A DNA stretch of 64,000 nucleotides, from positions 62,001 through 126,000 of the forward strand of contig JAAXKB010000002.1 in the NCBI GenBank assembly GCA_012269545.1. Direction: 5' to 3'. A program made the position numbers and the translations under genes. The DNA is from Gammaproteobacteria bacterium. GTDB taxonomy: Bacteria > Pseudomonadota > Gammaproteobacteria > Pseudomonadales > Azotimanducaceae. Within the stretch, counting starts at the first letter, position 1, and every line of letters starts with the position of its first letter. Below, piece by piece: positions 39,589 to 49,037 of this stretch. A model generated the notes under the pieces. The model saw only the letters and a list, made by a program, of their open reading frames with translations, did no database searches and was not told the origin of the DNA.

Positions 39589-40914
39589 CTAGCCACTTAG
39601 CAATCGCGACAGATTCCTATAATCCTCAGAAATATCCGCATTTGTAGCGCGCAACTCGGCAATTTTCCTACAGGCATGAAGTACTGTTGTGTGATCTCTA
39701 CCGCCAAATGCATCACCGATTTCTGGAAGCGAGTGATTCGTCAATTCCTTAGCCATTGCCATCGCGACCTGTCTGGGTCTCGCTATTGTTCGACTTCGCC
39801 GCTTCGACAACAGATCACTGATCTTTATGTTGTAATACTCTGCCGTCGTCTTTTGGATATTATCGATCGATATCTGGCGATCTTGTATCGCGAAAAGATC
39901 CCTTAAAGCCCGCTTTACTTGTTCAATCGAAATTCGGCTGCCAGTAAAGCGTGCATTTGCGATGACTCGGCGTAATGCACCTTCCAACTCTCGAACATTC
40001 GACCTGATGCGTTCGGCGATAAAAAAAGCGACTTCCTGATCGAGAGGAACCCTTTCCGCTTCCGCTTTCTTCATTAAAATAGCCACCCGCGTTTCAAGCT
40101 CTGGTGCCTCCACTTCAACCGTCAAGCCCCAGACAAAACGCGACTTTAGTCTGTCTTCTAAACCATCAATTTCCCGAGGATACTTGTCGCTGGTCAAGAT
40201 CATCTGCTGGCCTTTTTCAAGAAGCGAGTTAAAAAGATGGAAGAACTCCTCTTGAGACCTCAGTTTTTTCGCAAAAAATTGAATATCGTCAATCAACAAA
40301 GCGTCTACAGATCGGTAAAACTGCATGAAGTCTTGCATCGTCCCTGTTTGTAACGCCTTCACCATGTCCTGCACAAAACGCTGAGAATGAAGATACATAA
40401 CTCGCGCTTCTGGCTTGCGGCGTAAAATCTCATTCCCAACAGCTTGCATCAGGTGTGTTTTACCCAAACCAACGCCGCCGTACATGAGCAGTGGGTTATA
40501 GCTTTTACCAGCGTTATCGGCGACTTGCGACGCTGCCGCCTTTGCAAGCTCGTTAGATTTGCCTTCAACAAAGGCATCGAAAGTGAACTCTCGGTTGAGG
40601 TTATGCGATGTCCTCACTAAGTTTTCGGCGTGCTTTAGGCCCTGTTTTGGGTCAGCACGCAATGGCTGAGCTTCTCGCATACCGCCGACGGATAGAAGCA
40701 CATCGCCTTCTTCATTCAAGGCGGCAAAGTATTCGCTTATTCTTGCAAGGTAGGTGGATCGTACTTTCTCTTCGACGTAGATGTTCGGAGCCAACAACAT
40801 CAACTTTCCCTTACTAAAATCTACCTGCAAAGGGCGCAGATACGTCTCGAATTGATCGCCGTTAGTCTCGCTTTGAAGTTGACCAAGGCATTGTTGCCAA
40901 ATTGCGTCGTTCAC
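39589..40914 (-). CDS. dnaA: Chromosomal replication initiator DnaA
   Basis: A 441-residue initiator. Domain I (about 1-75) binds DnaB and partners. Domain II is short. The AAA+ domain has Walker [13 protein letters not shown] and Walker [11 protein letters not shown]. The C-terminal DNA-binding domain carries the DnaA signature [16 protein letters not shown], which reads the boxes in the adjacent oriC. The short linker explains its modest length. Confidence 0.98.
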   Translation of the reverse strand: MNDAIWQQCLGQLQSETNGDQFETYLRPLQVDFSKGKLMLLAPNIYVEEKVRSTYLARISEYFAALNEEGDVLLSVGGMREAQPLRADPKQGLKHAENLVRTSHNLNREFTFDAFVEGKSNELAKAAASQVADNAGKSYNPLLMYGGVGLGKTHLMQAVGNEILRRKPEARVMYLHSQRFVQDMVKALQTGTMQDFMQFYRSVDALLIDDIQFFAKKLRSQEEFFHLFNSLLEKGQQMILTSDKYPREIDGLEDRLKSRFVWGLTVEVEAPELETRVAILMKKAEAERVPLDQEVAFFIAERIRSNVRELEGALRRVIANARFTGSRISIEQVKRALRDLFAIQDRQISIDNIQKTTAEYYNIKISDLLSKRRSRTIARPRQVAMAMAKELTNHSLPEIGDAFGGRDHTTVLHACRKIAELRATNADISEDYRNLSRLLSG

Positions 40915-41238
40915 TAATTCTTGCCTCTTGGCAGCCTAGGCAGCTGCACATGGGTTTTTTCATTCCTAATCGTCGTTCGGATGTAAGACAGTATCTCTGC
41001 GACCACTTCCTACTATCAGTTCCCTCGTGTGCGACTTAACTCCTTCACACTTGGTAAATTGCTTTCACCATCGAACGGATAAGATTCTATGCCGAGCGTT
41101 CATCTCGACGCCATGCAATCCCTCTTAATTTTTTACTTTATTTCAGTAACTGCGGTAAATCAGCGGCTTAGATGAGATATTTGACTTGTTTATCACCGTT
41201 TAACGGGAACCAAGATGTGTGCAAAAAACTGCAAAACC

Positions 41239-41247
41239 TGTGGATAA
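41239..41247 (-). promoter_or_regulatory. DnaA box (perfect)
   Basis: TGTGGATAA here is the reverse complement of TTATCCACA, the strong-binding DnaA box. Confidence 0.93.
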
Positions 41248-41295
41248 CTTTTCATCTCGCCGTTATCCCAAAGTCCTCAGTCCATCGTCAAGAGG

Positions 41296-41304
41296 TTTTG
41301 CACA
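41296..41304 (+). promoter_or_regulatory. DnaA box (relaxed match)
   Basis: TTTTGCACA fits the relaxed consensus TTWTNCACA. Confidence 0.6.
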
Positions 41305-41350
41305 AGCTGTAGCAGTAGCCTGACTCTCGATGCTGCTTGGTCTCGCTAGG

Positions 41351-41359
41351 TTACCCACA
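41351..41359 (+). promoter_or_regulatory. DnaA box (one mismatch)
   Basis: TTACCCACA differs from TTATCCACA at one base and directly precedes the A/T-rich region. Confidence 0.65.
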
Positions 41360-41371
41360 GAAAACAGATTG

Positions 41372-41416
41372 CTTAACAAACAACAACAAACTTTTATCTA
41401 TTTATCTATTTATTTG
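41372..41416. repeat. Probable DNA unwinding element with octamer repeats
   Basis: An A/T-rich stretch with direct octamers TTTATCTA (41393-41400), TTTATCTA (41401-41408) and the variant TTTATTTG (41409-41416). Its position beside the DnaA boxes fits the melting region of oriC. The last octamer overlaps the rpmH -35 box. Confidence 0.7.
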
Positions 41417-41442
41417 ACAGCCCTGAGTTCTGTTCATAGAAT
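41414..41442 (+). promoter_or_regulatory. Sigma-70 promoter of rpmH-rnpA
   Basis: The -35 TTGACA (41414-41419) and -10 TAGAAT (41437-41442) are separated by 17 bases. Transcription should start near 41449, about 80 bases before rpmH. Confidence 0.85.
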
Positions 41443-41466
41443 CCCCGGCCCTCGAAAACTTACCAC

Positions 41467-41485
41467 GACGATGATTATCATTTGA
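41467..41485. promoter_or_regulatory. Fur-box-like palindrome in rpmH leader
   Basis: On the minus strand this 19-mer matches the classical Fur consensus at 14 of 19 positions, including an unbroken central AATGATAATCAT. It lies just downstream of the expected rpmH transcription start. Binding is untested and the match may be chance. Confidence 0.3.
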
Positions 41486-41531
41486 GGGTAAATGGCCCCG
41501 GGTACTTACCTGTTACAAAACGAGTCTGGCA

Positions 41532-41666
41532 ATGAAAAGAACGTTCCAACCTAGCAACCTAAAGCGTAAGCGCACGCATGGTTTCCGCGCTCGTATGGCG
41601 ACGAAGGCAGGCCGGCAAGTACTAAACGCTAGACGTGCTAAAGGCCGCAAACGCCTGACGGTCTGA
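41532..41666 (+). CDS. rpmH: 50S ribosomal protein L34
   Basis: A 44-residue highly basic protein, [18 protein letters not shown] at the N-terminus and [11 protein letters not shown] at the end, the full canonical L34. It is the first gene after oriC and shares a transcript with rnpA. Confidence 0.98.
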   Translation: MKRTFQPSNLKRKRTHGFRARMATKAGRQVLNARRAKGRKRLTV

Positions 41667-41672
41667 TAGGCC

Positions 41673-42023
41673 ATTACGGTCTCAACATTCCCAAGAGAAG
41701 CACGTTTACTGCAGGCTCGGCAGTATGCTGACGTTTTTCGCAACGGCTGCCTCATATCCAAGAAAAGCAACATACGAGTTCGATATGCTCGTACACAAAC
41801 GCAAGCAGCGCGATTGGGCATCATTGTGCCAAAGAAAGGGAACCGGCTCGCGGTAAGAAGAAACCGTATCAAGCGAATGATCCGCAATGAATTCAGATTA
41901 ATCAGACATCGTCTATCGCCTATGGATATTATTGTCCACGTGACTGGACCAATAGACGATGCCGATTTACTGATGCGGTTGCGTCAAGATCTAGCTACCT
42001 TGGTGATAGGAAAGGGGCCATGA
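41673..42023 (+). CDS. rnpA: Ribonuclease P protein component, probable ATT start
   Basis: A basic 116-residue protein that partners the RNase P RNA in tRNA 5' maturation. The RNR motif is [19 protein letters not shown], and the N-terminal [17 protein letters not shown] matches family starts such as FPRELRLL in E. coli. Between the in-frame TAG at 41667 and this block there is no ATG, GTG or TTG. The ATT at 41673 would give (M)[12 protein letters not shown], exactly the expected length. The first ordinary start, a TTG at 41814, would remove nearly half the protein. The stop overlaps yidD by four bases (ATGA). Confidence 0.88.
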   Translation: MTVSTFPREARLLQARQYADVFRNGCLISKKSNIRVRYARTQTQAARLGIIVPKKGNRLAVRRNRIKRMIRNEFRLIRHRLSPMDIIVHVTGPIDDADLLMRLRQDLATLVIGKGP

Positions 42024-42367
42024 CTGATCCACGCAGAGACAAGAAAACGCTTGGCCGTGACATTGCGCCCCTTGCTTCATCCTTCGGACGTTTGACGCAA
42101 ACAACAGGACGCATAATTGTGATCTGTTTGTTAATGATCGTGCGCGCTTATCAGCTTATGATTAGCCCCTTCACAAAGCCGCGTTGCCGTTTTCAACCAA
42201 CCTGTTCCGAATACGCCCGACAAGCTCTTGAAGAGCACGGACTGGCCCAAGGTCTCTGGTTGAGCGCAAAACGACTTGGCAGATGCCATCCCTTTAGTGA
42301 TGGAGGCGTAGATTTAGTGCCGACGCCGCACACAGAAATGCCCTCACGGGTGAGCAATAAACCATAG
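42020..42367 (+). CDS. yidD: Membrane protein insertion efficiency factor YidD
   Basis: A 115-residue small membrane-associated protein. The DUF37 core is intact: [20 protein letters not shown] and [14 protein letters not shown], then [18 protein letters not shown]. The N-terminus is about 30 residues longer than in compact family members. It overlaps rnpA by four bases and precedes yidC, its functional partner. Confidence 0.93.
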   Translation: MTDPRRDKKTLGRDIAPLASSFGRLTQTTGRIIVICLLMIVRAYQLMISPFTKPRCRFQPTCSEYARQALEEHGLAQGLWLSAKRLGRCHPFSDGGVDLVPTPHTEMPSRVSNKP

Positions 42368-42382
42368 TTAGGATACCAGTCG

Positions 42383-44080
42383 ATGTTACCTCCAGAAATT
42401 CAAAGGGTTGTCCTTCTGATTGGTATGGCAGCCACAGCGTATTTGCTTATTTTGGCCTGGAATGACGATATGGAGGCGGCCAAGGTTCCAACGGTTTACA
42501 GTGAAGCGCCCCTGATGACGCAGGAAGAACCTTTCACTGCGCCGGTTCCCACGGAAGTAGATGAATTTGCTCCAGCAGAAGCGGACATACCTCCCCCTAG
42601 TGCCGCTGACGCTTTTGTTGACAGTACACGTGCCGATACAGCGAACCGACTGGTTAAAGTCGAAACACCCGCGTTGTTGGTGTGGATAGACCTGAAAGGC
42701 GGGGATATTGTCCGGGTGCAGTTACCGACCTATCCGGTGAAATTGGAAGAACCTGATACGCCCTTTCTCCTGATGGACCAAAGTGCGAGTCGCACATACG
42801 TAGCTCAGAGCGCATTGATTGGTGCGGATGGCATTGATAGGTCAGGCGCCCGCCCGCTCTACTCGCTCGCCAGCCAAAATGTTCTGCTCAATGAAGGCGG
42901 TGAGATCGTACTGCAGACCACGATTGACGGAGCCGACGTAACGAAAACATTTGTGTTCGAGGCAAATAGCCATCTGATAGATGTTCGATATGACGTGACG
43001 AATCTGGATGAGCAGCCCAAGACCATGCGTATGCTTTCTCAGATAAAACGCGATCGCCTGCCTCCAGCGACAGATGAGACGGTGCCATTAGCCCCCTCAC
43101 CATATTTGGGCGGTGCCTTAACCACAGTAGAAAACAACTACGAGAAAATTGATTTCGATGACGTGGATGAAGGCAGCTTTCAAGCGACAACCATTGGCGG
43201 TTGGGTCGCCTTTTTGCAGCATTACTTTTTGACCGCTTGGGTGGCACCAGAAAATCAAACGACGTCGTATCACGCACGCAAGACATCAGACGGCTACTAT
43301 TTGTTCGGATTTACCGGACAAAATAAAACCATCAGCAATGGTCAAACGGGAACATGGACCGCAAGATTTTACGCGGGTCCCAAAGATCAAGTTGTGCTAG
43401 AGGAAATAGCCCCCCACCTAAATTTAACGGTCGACTATGGTTTTCTGTGGTGGATTGCAATTCCGCTGTTTAAAGCCCTGACCTTCTTCCACGACATTGT
43501 TGGTAATTGGGGTTTAGCGATTATTTTGCTGACAATTGCGGTCAAGGGTCTATTGGCGGGGTTTTCTGCCAAGGGCTATCGATCCATGGCGAATATGCGT
43601 CGGGTAGCACCAGCGATGAAACGCCTGCAGGAACGCTACGCAAATGATAGAGAAAAACTCTCCAAAGAAATGATGGCGCTTTATCAAAAAGAAGGAGCCA
43701 ATCCGCTAGGCAGCTGTTTGCCAATGTTGCTGCCCATGCCAGTGTTTCTTGCGCTCTACTGGGTATTACTCGAATCCGTTGAATTGCGTCAGGCGCCATT
43801 CATCTTTTGGATCAATGACCTTGCAGCTATGGACCCTTACTTCATATTACCGCTGTTAATGGGAGCAAGTACGTATTTGATGCAAGCCCTGAATCCGCAA
43901 GTTGGTGATCCAATGCAGGTGCGCATCATGAAGTTAATGCCCATTATGTTCACCGTACTGTTCTTATTTTTCCCAGCGGGATTGGTCCTGTACTGGTTGG
44001 TGAATAACTTATTGTCCTTGGCGCAGCAAACCTACGTTTACCGGAAGGTTGAACAAGAACAGGCTTCCAAATCGAAGTAG
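42383..44080 (+). CDS. yidC: Membrane protein insertase YidC
   Basis: A 565-residue insertase of the Gram-negative type. It has an N-terminal transmembrane helix (VVLLIGMAATAYLLILAW), a large periplasmic beta-sandwich domain (about 60-340) and five C-terminal helices with the conserved GNWGLAIILLTIAVKGLL and GANPLGSCLPMLLPMPVF regions. It works with or without SecYEG. Confidence 0.96.
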   Translation: MLPPEIQRVVLLIGMAATAYLLILAWNDDMEAAKVPTVYSEAPLMTQEEPFTAPVPTEVDEFAPAEADIPPPSAADAFVDSTRADTANRLVKVETPALLVWIDLKGGDIVRVQLPTYPVKLEEPDTPFLLMDQSASRTYVAQSALIGADGIDRSGARPLYSLASQNVLLNEGGEIVLQTTIDGADVTKTFVFEANSHLIDVRYDVTNLDEQPKTMRMLSQIKRDRLPPATDETVPLAPSPYLGGALTTVENNYEKIDFDDVDEGSFQATTIGGWVAFLQHYFLTAWVAPENQTTSYHARKTSDGYYLFGFTGQNKTISNGQTGTWTARFYAGPKDQVVLEEIAPHLNLTVDYGFLWWIAIPLFKALTFFHDIVGNWGLAIILLTIAVKGLLAGFSAKGYRSMANMRRVAPAMKRLQERYANDREKLSKEMMALYQKEGANPLGSCLPMLLPMPVFLALYWVLLESVELRQAPFIFWINDLAAMDPYFILPLLMGASTYLMQALNPQVGDPMQVRIMKLMPIMFTVLFLFFPAGLVLYWLVNNLLSLAQQTYVYRKVEQEQASKSK

Positions 44081-44110
44081 CCTATAGACTTAAACGAATG
44101 AACTGACTGC

Positions 44111-45496
44111 ATGGCAGCAACAGATACAGATTTAATCTGCGCGATCGCAACCCCGCCAGGCGAGGGCGGCGTGGGTATCATCCGGTTGTCAGGGCCATCG
44201 GCCAAAAAAGTCGCTCAAACTCTAGTCGGAGTAGAGCTAAAGCCGCGCAGAGCACACTACAGCCGCTTTATGGCGAACGAGGAAATCTTAGATGACGGCG
44301 TTGCCATCTGGTTCCCCGGACCTAATTCCTTTACTGGTGAAGATGTCGTAGAACTGCAGGGCCATGGTGGACCGGTTATCCAGCAAACACTGCTAAACAT
44401 CTTGTGTGAGCTAGGAGCCCGTTTAGCTCGACCGGGTGAATTCAGCGAACGAGCCTTCCTAAACGGCAAGCTGGACTTAGTTCAGGCAGAAGCCATAGCT
44501 GACCTGATTGCGGCGAAATCCACGGCAGCGGCAAAAGCGGCTTTATCGTCTTTTCAGGGCGTCTTCTCAAAAAAGGTGACCGCCCTTGCTGACCGTTTAA
44601 AGCGCATGCGGGTAGAGATAGAGGCAGCAATCGATTTTCCGGAAGAGGACATCGAGATATTGGAACAGGCTCAGGTGGCCCAATCTCTAGCTACGCTAAT
44701 TGATGACACAGCGAGATTGCTTGAGCAGGCAGAACGAGGCCGCAAACTTAGTCAGGGAATTACCATTGCCTTAGTGGGCGAACCTAATGTGGGTAAATCC
44801 AGTTTGCTCAATGCATTATCTGGCGAGGAAACAGCCATTGTCACAGAGATCCCGGGCACCACGCGAGACCTGCTTAAAGTTGATATCGTTATCGACGGAA
44901 TTCCACTGCGGTTGGTAGACACAGCGGGGCTCAGAGACAGTGACGACGCCGTTGAGCGCATTGGAGTCCAAAGAGCGCGCGAGCAGATAAAGAATGCCGA
45001 CATGGTTGTAATGGTTATGTCGGCGGGTACGTTGCTTTCTTCCGGTGCTGGGGAGGTATCTCATGCGTTTCTTCGACAAACGCTAGATGACCTTAGCGGT
45101 CTTGGCGCCCCCATTGCCGCAGACGATGCGCTCCTAGTAATCAATAAGATTGATCTGGGTGTGCCTGTAGTGAACCAAGAAGTAGAGCATCGCGTTTGTC
45201 TGGTGTCGGCCAAGGAGGGTGATGGAATGACTGCCTTGGCATCGGCGCTGGCCCGCGCCGGGGGAGCAAACAGCGAACACGCGGGTTTTTCGGCGCGAAT
45301 TCGGCATGTGCAGGCGTTACAAAAGACGGCTGCGTGTTTAAAGGCCGCACAAGCGAGCCTGAACCGACGCGATGGGGCCGAACTGGTCGCCGAAGATTGC
45401 TTACTAGCGCACCAAACCCTTGGTGAAATTGTAGGCACACTGACGCCAGATGAACTGCTGGGTGAAATCTTTTCGACCTTTTGTATCGGTAAATAA
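44111..45496 (+). CDS. mnmE: tRNA modification GTPase MnmE
   Basis: A 461-residue GTPase that, with MnmG, modifies wobble uridine. It has an N-terminal folate-binding domain (IATPPGEGGVGIIRLSG), a helical domain, and an inserted G domain with GEPNVGKSSLLNAL, DTAGLRDSDD and NKID. The C-terminus is the conserved CIGK with its essential Cys. Confidence 0.97.
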   Translation: MAATDTDLICAIATPPGEGGVGIIRLSGPSAKKVAQTLVGVELKPRRAHYSRFMANEEILDDGVAIWFPGPNSFTGEDVVELQGHGGPVIQQTLLNILCELGARLARPGEFSERAFLNGKLDLVQAEAIADLIAAKSTAAAKAALSSFQGVFSKKVTALADRLKRMRVEIEAAIDFPEEDIEILEQAQVAQSLATLIDDTARLLEQAERGRKLSQGITIALVGEPNVGKSSLLNALSGEETAIVTEIPGTTRDLLKVDIVIDGIPLRLVDTAGLRDSDDAVERIGVQRAREQIKNADMVVMVMSAGTLLSSGAGEVSHAFLRQTLDDLSGLGAPIAADDALLVINKIDLGVPVVNQEVEHRVCLVSAKEGDGMTALASALARAGGANSEHAGFSARIRHVQALQKTAACLKAAQASLNRRDGAELVAEDCLLAHQTLGEIVGTLTPDELLGEIFSTFCIGK

Positions 45497-45601
45497 ACCC
45501 GACGACATAACCACGGTCGTTTTATATTGTTGGCCGCGTGTCTGTTTTTCCCATTTGATCTCTCTATACTAGCGCGCCCAAACTGCAGCCCGGGGAACCC
45601 T

Positions 45602-47479
45602 ATGGATTTTCCTGACAGATTCGACGTTATCGTGATTGGTGGAGGACACGCAGGCACCGAAGCGGCTGCCGCGTCTGCCCGCATGGGCGCGAAAACACTG
45701 CTAGTGACCCAAAACATCGAAACCATCGGACAAATGTCCTGCAACCCAGCCATTGGCGGTATTGGTAAAAGTCACCTTGTTGCGGAAATCGATGCCTTGG
45801 ATGGCGTAATGGGCCGTGCCACAGACCAAGCCGGCATTCATTTCCGGGTGCTAAATGCCAGTAAGGGCCCGGCGGTTCGAGCCACTAGGGCGCAAGCAGA
45901 CAGAGCGCTTTATAAGAATGCCGTTCGGGATATTTTGGAACATCAACCCAACTTGAGTCTGTTTCAGCAATCTGTCGTGGATTTAGTGGTTGAAGAGGAC
46001 AAAGTAGTCGGCTGCGAAACCCAGATGGGACTGATCTTCAAAGCAAGTTCTGTGGTGTTGACCACCGGAACGTTTTTGGGTGGAAAGATCCACATCGGTC
46101 ACGAACAGCAAGCGGGCGGCCGGGCCGGCGATGCGCCGGCGAACGCGTTGGCTGAGCGACTCAGAGCCCTGCCGTTCCGTGTTGGGCGCCTGAAAACGGG
46201 TACTCCTCCTCGTATCGACGGACGTTCGGTGGATTATTCTCGGCTTGAATATCAGCCCGGGGACGAACCCCGTCCTGTGATGTCTCAATTGAGTCGCCGA
46301 GAAGACCACCCAAGACAGGTGCTTTGCCATATCACCTACACAAATGAGCGAACCCACCAGATCATTCGAGAGAATCTGGAACAAAGTGCTATGTACAGTG
46401 GCAACATCGAAGGCGTCGGTCCAAGATATTGCCCGAGTATCGAAGACAAGGTCGTTCGCTTTGCAGATAAGTCCAACCACCAGATATTCATAGAACCCGA
46501 AGGGCTTAACACCACGGAGCTGTATCCCAACGGCGTCTCCACGAGCTTACCCTTTTCAGTGCAGCTGCAATTCATTCGCTCCATGACAGGTTTTGAAAAC
46601 GCGCATATTTCGCGGCCCGGTTATGCCATTGAATACGACTACTTCGATCCACGAGACCTGAAGCATACGCTGGAAACTACAGCGTTGGAGGGTCTTTTTT
46701 TCGCAGGTCAAATCAACGGAACGACCGGCTATGAGGAAGCTGGCGCCCAAGGTCTGCTCGCTGGTATTAACGCCGCGTGCAAAGCCCAAGGTAAGCAAGC
46801 TTGGGAGCCGAGACGGGATGAAGCCTATATCGGCGTGATGATTGATGACCTGATTCATCTGGGCACAACAGAACCCTACCGAATGTTTACCAGTAGAGCA
46901 GAATTCAGGCTCAGGCTGCGACAGGACAATGCGGATCAGCGTTTGATGCCGACCGGTTTGGCGCTGGGCTTGATCAGCCCGGAGCGACAAATGATGTACG
47001 ACACTAAAATGAAAATGCTGGCGAAAACGGCGAAGCAATTGAAAAAAGATCAGGTTTTCCCAAACAGCGATTTAGCGAAGGCGCTGGGATTGGATTTGCG
47101 CCGCGAAACAACGCTGGAGGAGTGTCTACGACGACCGGAAATCGGTGCGGCGGATGTGGCCGAAGCCCTGGGAAGGAATGTTGATCAGAGCTTAGAATTT
47201 AAAGCGTTAGAACAGTTCGAAATAGAAACGAAATACGCGGGTTATATCAAACGTCAGGATGGTGAAATTGAGAAAATACGCCGGCACGAGGGGTTGCGTA
47301 TTCCTGCCCAACTGGACTTTTTACAGATAGACGGCCTGTCCAATGAGTTGCGGCAGAAGCTAGACCATCACAAGCCTGATTCGTTGGCGAGAGCAGCGAG
47401 AATACCGGGCATGACGCCGGCGGCTCTATCGATTCTATTGGTGCACGCAAAGGCCAAACAGTCGGCGGCTGCGTCCTGA
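45602..47479 (+). CDS. mnmG: tRNA uridine-5-carboxymethylaminomethyl modification enzyme MnmG
   Basis: A 625-residue FAD enzyme, MnmE's partner. The FAD motif is [21 protein letters not shown]; other blocks are [28 protein letters not shown] and [17 protein letters not shown]. The ATG at 45602 gives the normal N-terminus; 25 codons are open upstream. A TATACT at 45565-45570 may be a -10 box, without a convincing -35. The stop codon overlaps the probable CTG start of rsmG. Confidence 0.97.
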   Translation: MDFPDRFDVIVIGGGHAGTEAAAASARMGAKTLLVTQNIETIGQMSCNPAIGGIGKSHLVAEIDALDGVMGRATDQAGIHFRVLNASKGPAVRATRAQADRALYKNAVRDILEHQPNLSLFQQSVVDLVVEEDKVVGCETQMGLIFKASSVVLTTGTFLGGKIHIGHEQQAGGRAGDAPANALAERLRALPFRVGRLKTGTPPRIDGRSVDYSRLEYQPGDEPRPVMSQLSRREDHPRQVLCHITYTNERTHQIIRENLEQSAMYSGNIEGVGPRYCPSIEDKVVRFADKSNHQIFIEPEGLNTTELYPNGVSTSLPFSVQLQFIRSMTGFENAHISRPGYAIEYDYFDPRDLKHTLETTALEGLFFAGQINGTTGYEEAGAQGLLAGINAACKAQGKQAWEPRRDEAYIGVMIDDLIHLGTTEPYRMFTSRAEFRLRLRQDNADQRLMPTGLALGLISPERQMMYDTKMKMLAKTAKQLKKDQVFPNSDLAKALGLDLRRETTLEECLRRPEIGAADVAEALGRNVDQSLEFKALEQFEIETKYAGYIKRQDGEIEKIRRHEGLRIPAQLDFLQIDGLSNELRQKLDHHKPDSLARAARIPGMTPAALSILLVHAKAKQSAAAS

Positions 47480-48183
47480 GCGTTCGCGAGGACAGACTGC
47501 GTGCAGGCGCGCGGGATCTCGGCGTAAAGATTGATGTTGATCAAACCAGACAGCTGGTGGCGTTTGCGCAGCTGATTGAGAAATGGAACAAGGGCATGAA
47601 CCTTGTGTCTCGTGGGGACATTGTTCGACTGGATTCTCGCCACCTCCTCGATAGCCTAGCAGCCATTCCCTATGTGCGGGGTAGGACGTTGTTGGATATC
47701 GGCACCGGCCCCGGATTACCCGGCATACCGCTTGCTATTGCCCAACCAGATGCTTGCGTAACGCTGTGGGAGCGTATGGCTCGGCGCGTACGTTTTTTGC
47801 AGATGGCCTGTAGAGAGCTGGATCTGCAAAATGTAGCGATTCAGGAATGTGATTTTGAGAAGGCGACTCGCAGCTTGGAAAGTCCCGCTTTCGATACCGT
47901 TGTCGCCAGAGCTGTCGCTCCGGTTGAAACGCTATGGCCGATGATGCGCGATCACGTAAGCGCCGACGGCTGTCTTATCGTATACAGTCACGTTGCCAAG
48001 CCAGAGGACGCACAGCAAAACAGCACGTTGGACCAAGATGGGGTCGCAAAAAAATCACCGCTTGTTGGTATGGAAGAGGTTGCGTATGCCGTGCCCGGAT
48101 TAGCTCAAAAGCATTACTTGCAGCTCATGCCTAGAACAGCGCGGACCGGACATCGGCCGCATGAAACGTTGTCGCATGAATAA
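47476..48183 (+). CDS. rsmG: 16S rRNA (guanine-527-N7)-methyltransferase, probable CTG start
   Basis: RsmG methylates G527 of 16S rRNA. The body is clear: [27 protein letters not shown] and [18 protein letters not shown]. The only ordinary start, a GTG at 47557, would remove the N-terminal helix aligning with E. coli residues 1-25. Codons from 47476 read (M)[20 protein letters not shown], a fitting N-terminus, and the CTG at 47476 overlaps the mnmG stop as CTGA. No ATG/GTG/TTG lies between. I therefore propose CTG initiation; the GTG is the alternative. Full length would be 235 residues. Confidence 0.85.
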   Translation: MSVREDRLRAGARDLGVKIDVDQTRQLVAFAQLIEKWNKGMNLVSRGDIVRLDSRHLLDSLAAIPYVRGRTLLDIGTGPGLPGIPLAIAQPDACVTLWERMARRVRFLQMACRELDLQNVAIQECDFEKATRSLESPAFDTVVARAVAPVETLWPMMRDHVSADGCLIVYSHVAKPEDAQQNSTLDQDGVAKKSPLVGMEEVAYAVPGLAQKHYLQLMPRTARTGHRPHETLSHE

Positions 48184-48964
48184 CGGTGAATCAGTGAAAA
48201 ATGTAATTGCAGTCGCAAATCAAAAAGGTGGCGTGGGGAAAACCACGACTAGCGTAAATCTTAGTGCCGCACTAGCAGGTTTAGGTGCCCGAGTTCTCCT
48301 CATGGATTTGGATCCGCAAGGAAATGCCACCATGGGTAGCGGTGTGGAAAAGCACGAGCTTAGTGTCAGTATTTACCACTGGTTGATGGGCGACAGCACG
48401 CTGCAAGACACCGTCGTAGCAACCGTCGGCCATTACGACTTGGTGCCCTCCAACATTGATCTGACCGCCGCAGAAGTCGCATTGATGCAATTCGATGAGA
48501 GAGAATTCGTAATCACCAAGCGATTGAGCGAACAACCTCATGTTTACGACTACATCATTGTCGACTGTCCGCCCTCACTGAACATTCTGACGGTGAATGC
48601 ATTGGTTGCGGCCACTGGCGTATTGGTGCCGATGCAATGCGAGTACTATGCACTGGAGGGACTGTCCGCACTGTTGGATACCGTGGAGGGCATTCGGGCC
48701 AAGGCGAACCCCAACTTGGAAATCGAGGGGCTGTTGCGAACAATGTACGACGCCCGAAACAGCCTCAGTCGTGACGTGTCCCGACAGCTAATCCAATATT
48801 TCGGCGAAAAGGTTTACCGCACCGTGGTACCACGCAACGTGCGTTTGGCAGAAGCGCCAAGCCACGGCTTGCCAGTGATGATGTATGATCGCGGGTCTCG
48901 GGGGTCGCTGGCCTATCTCGCTCTTGCCAGCGAAATGCAAAAGCGCCACAGCGCCCGCGCATAG
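48176..48964 (+). CDS. parA: Chromosome partitioning ATPase ParA (Soj)
   Basis: A 262-residue deviant Walker ATPase. The deviant Walker A is NQKGGVGKTTTSVNLSAAL, followed by LLMDLDPQGNATMGSG and IIVDCPPSLNILTVNAL. It has no N-terminal HTH, so it is the chromosomal type. The start is one of three candidates (48161, 48176, 48194); the ATG at 48176 gives a normal length and overlaps rsmG slightly. Confidence 0.95.
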   Translation: MNNGESVKNVIAVANQKGGVGKTTTSVNLSAALAGLGARVLLMDLDPQGNATMGSGVEKHELSVSIYHWLMGDSTLQDTVVATVGHYDLVPSNIDLTAAEVALMQFDEREFVITKRLSEQPHVYDYIIVDCPPSLNILTVNALVAATGVLVPMQCEYYALEGLSALLDTVEGIRAKANPNLEIEGLLRTMYDARNSLSRDVSRQLIQYFGEKVYRTVVPRNVRLAEAPSHGLPVMMYDRGSRGSLAYLALASEMQKRHSARA

Positions 48965-49037
48965 TCTCTCGGATTGGTAATAGCCGGACGAGAATGTGTT
49001 GGTAGATGCGGGCTGCAAGACAGGCAATGGAAGTTAA

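Larger units (their letters stand above)
40915..41531. other. oriC: Chromosomal replication origin region (oriC)
   Basis: A 617-base gene-free region between divergent dnaA and rpmH, the normal origin position in gammaproteobacteria. It contains one perfect DnaA box, two weaker boxes about 55-57 bases apart, and an A/T-rich stretch next to them. The dnaA promoter should also be here, but I could not fix it. Confidence 0.88.

Noticed and set aside
41263-41271. TTATCCCAA as another DnaA box
   Set aside because: Two mismatches in the critical CACA half.
41930-41946. A third parS-like CACGTG site in rnpA
   Set aside because: Only the central CACGTG and a few flanking bases match; the outer arms do not.
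41814-42023. rnpA starting at the TTG at 41814 (69 residues)
   Set aside because: It would remove the conserved N-terminal half (FPREARLL and following), needed for the RnpA fold.
45061-45753. 230-codon minus-strand ORF across the mnmE-mnmG junction
   Set aside because: Antisense shadow of two conserved genes with no recognisable motif.
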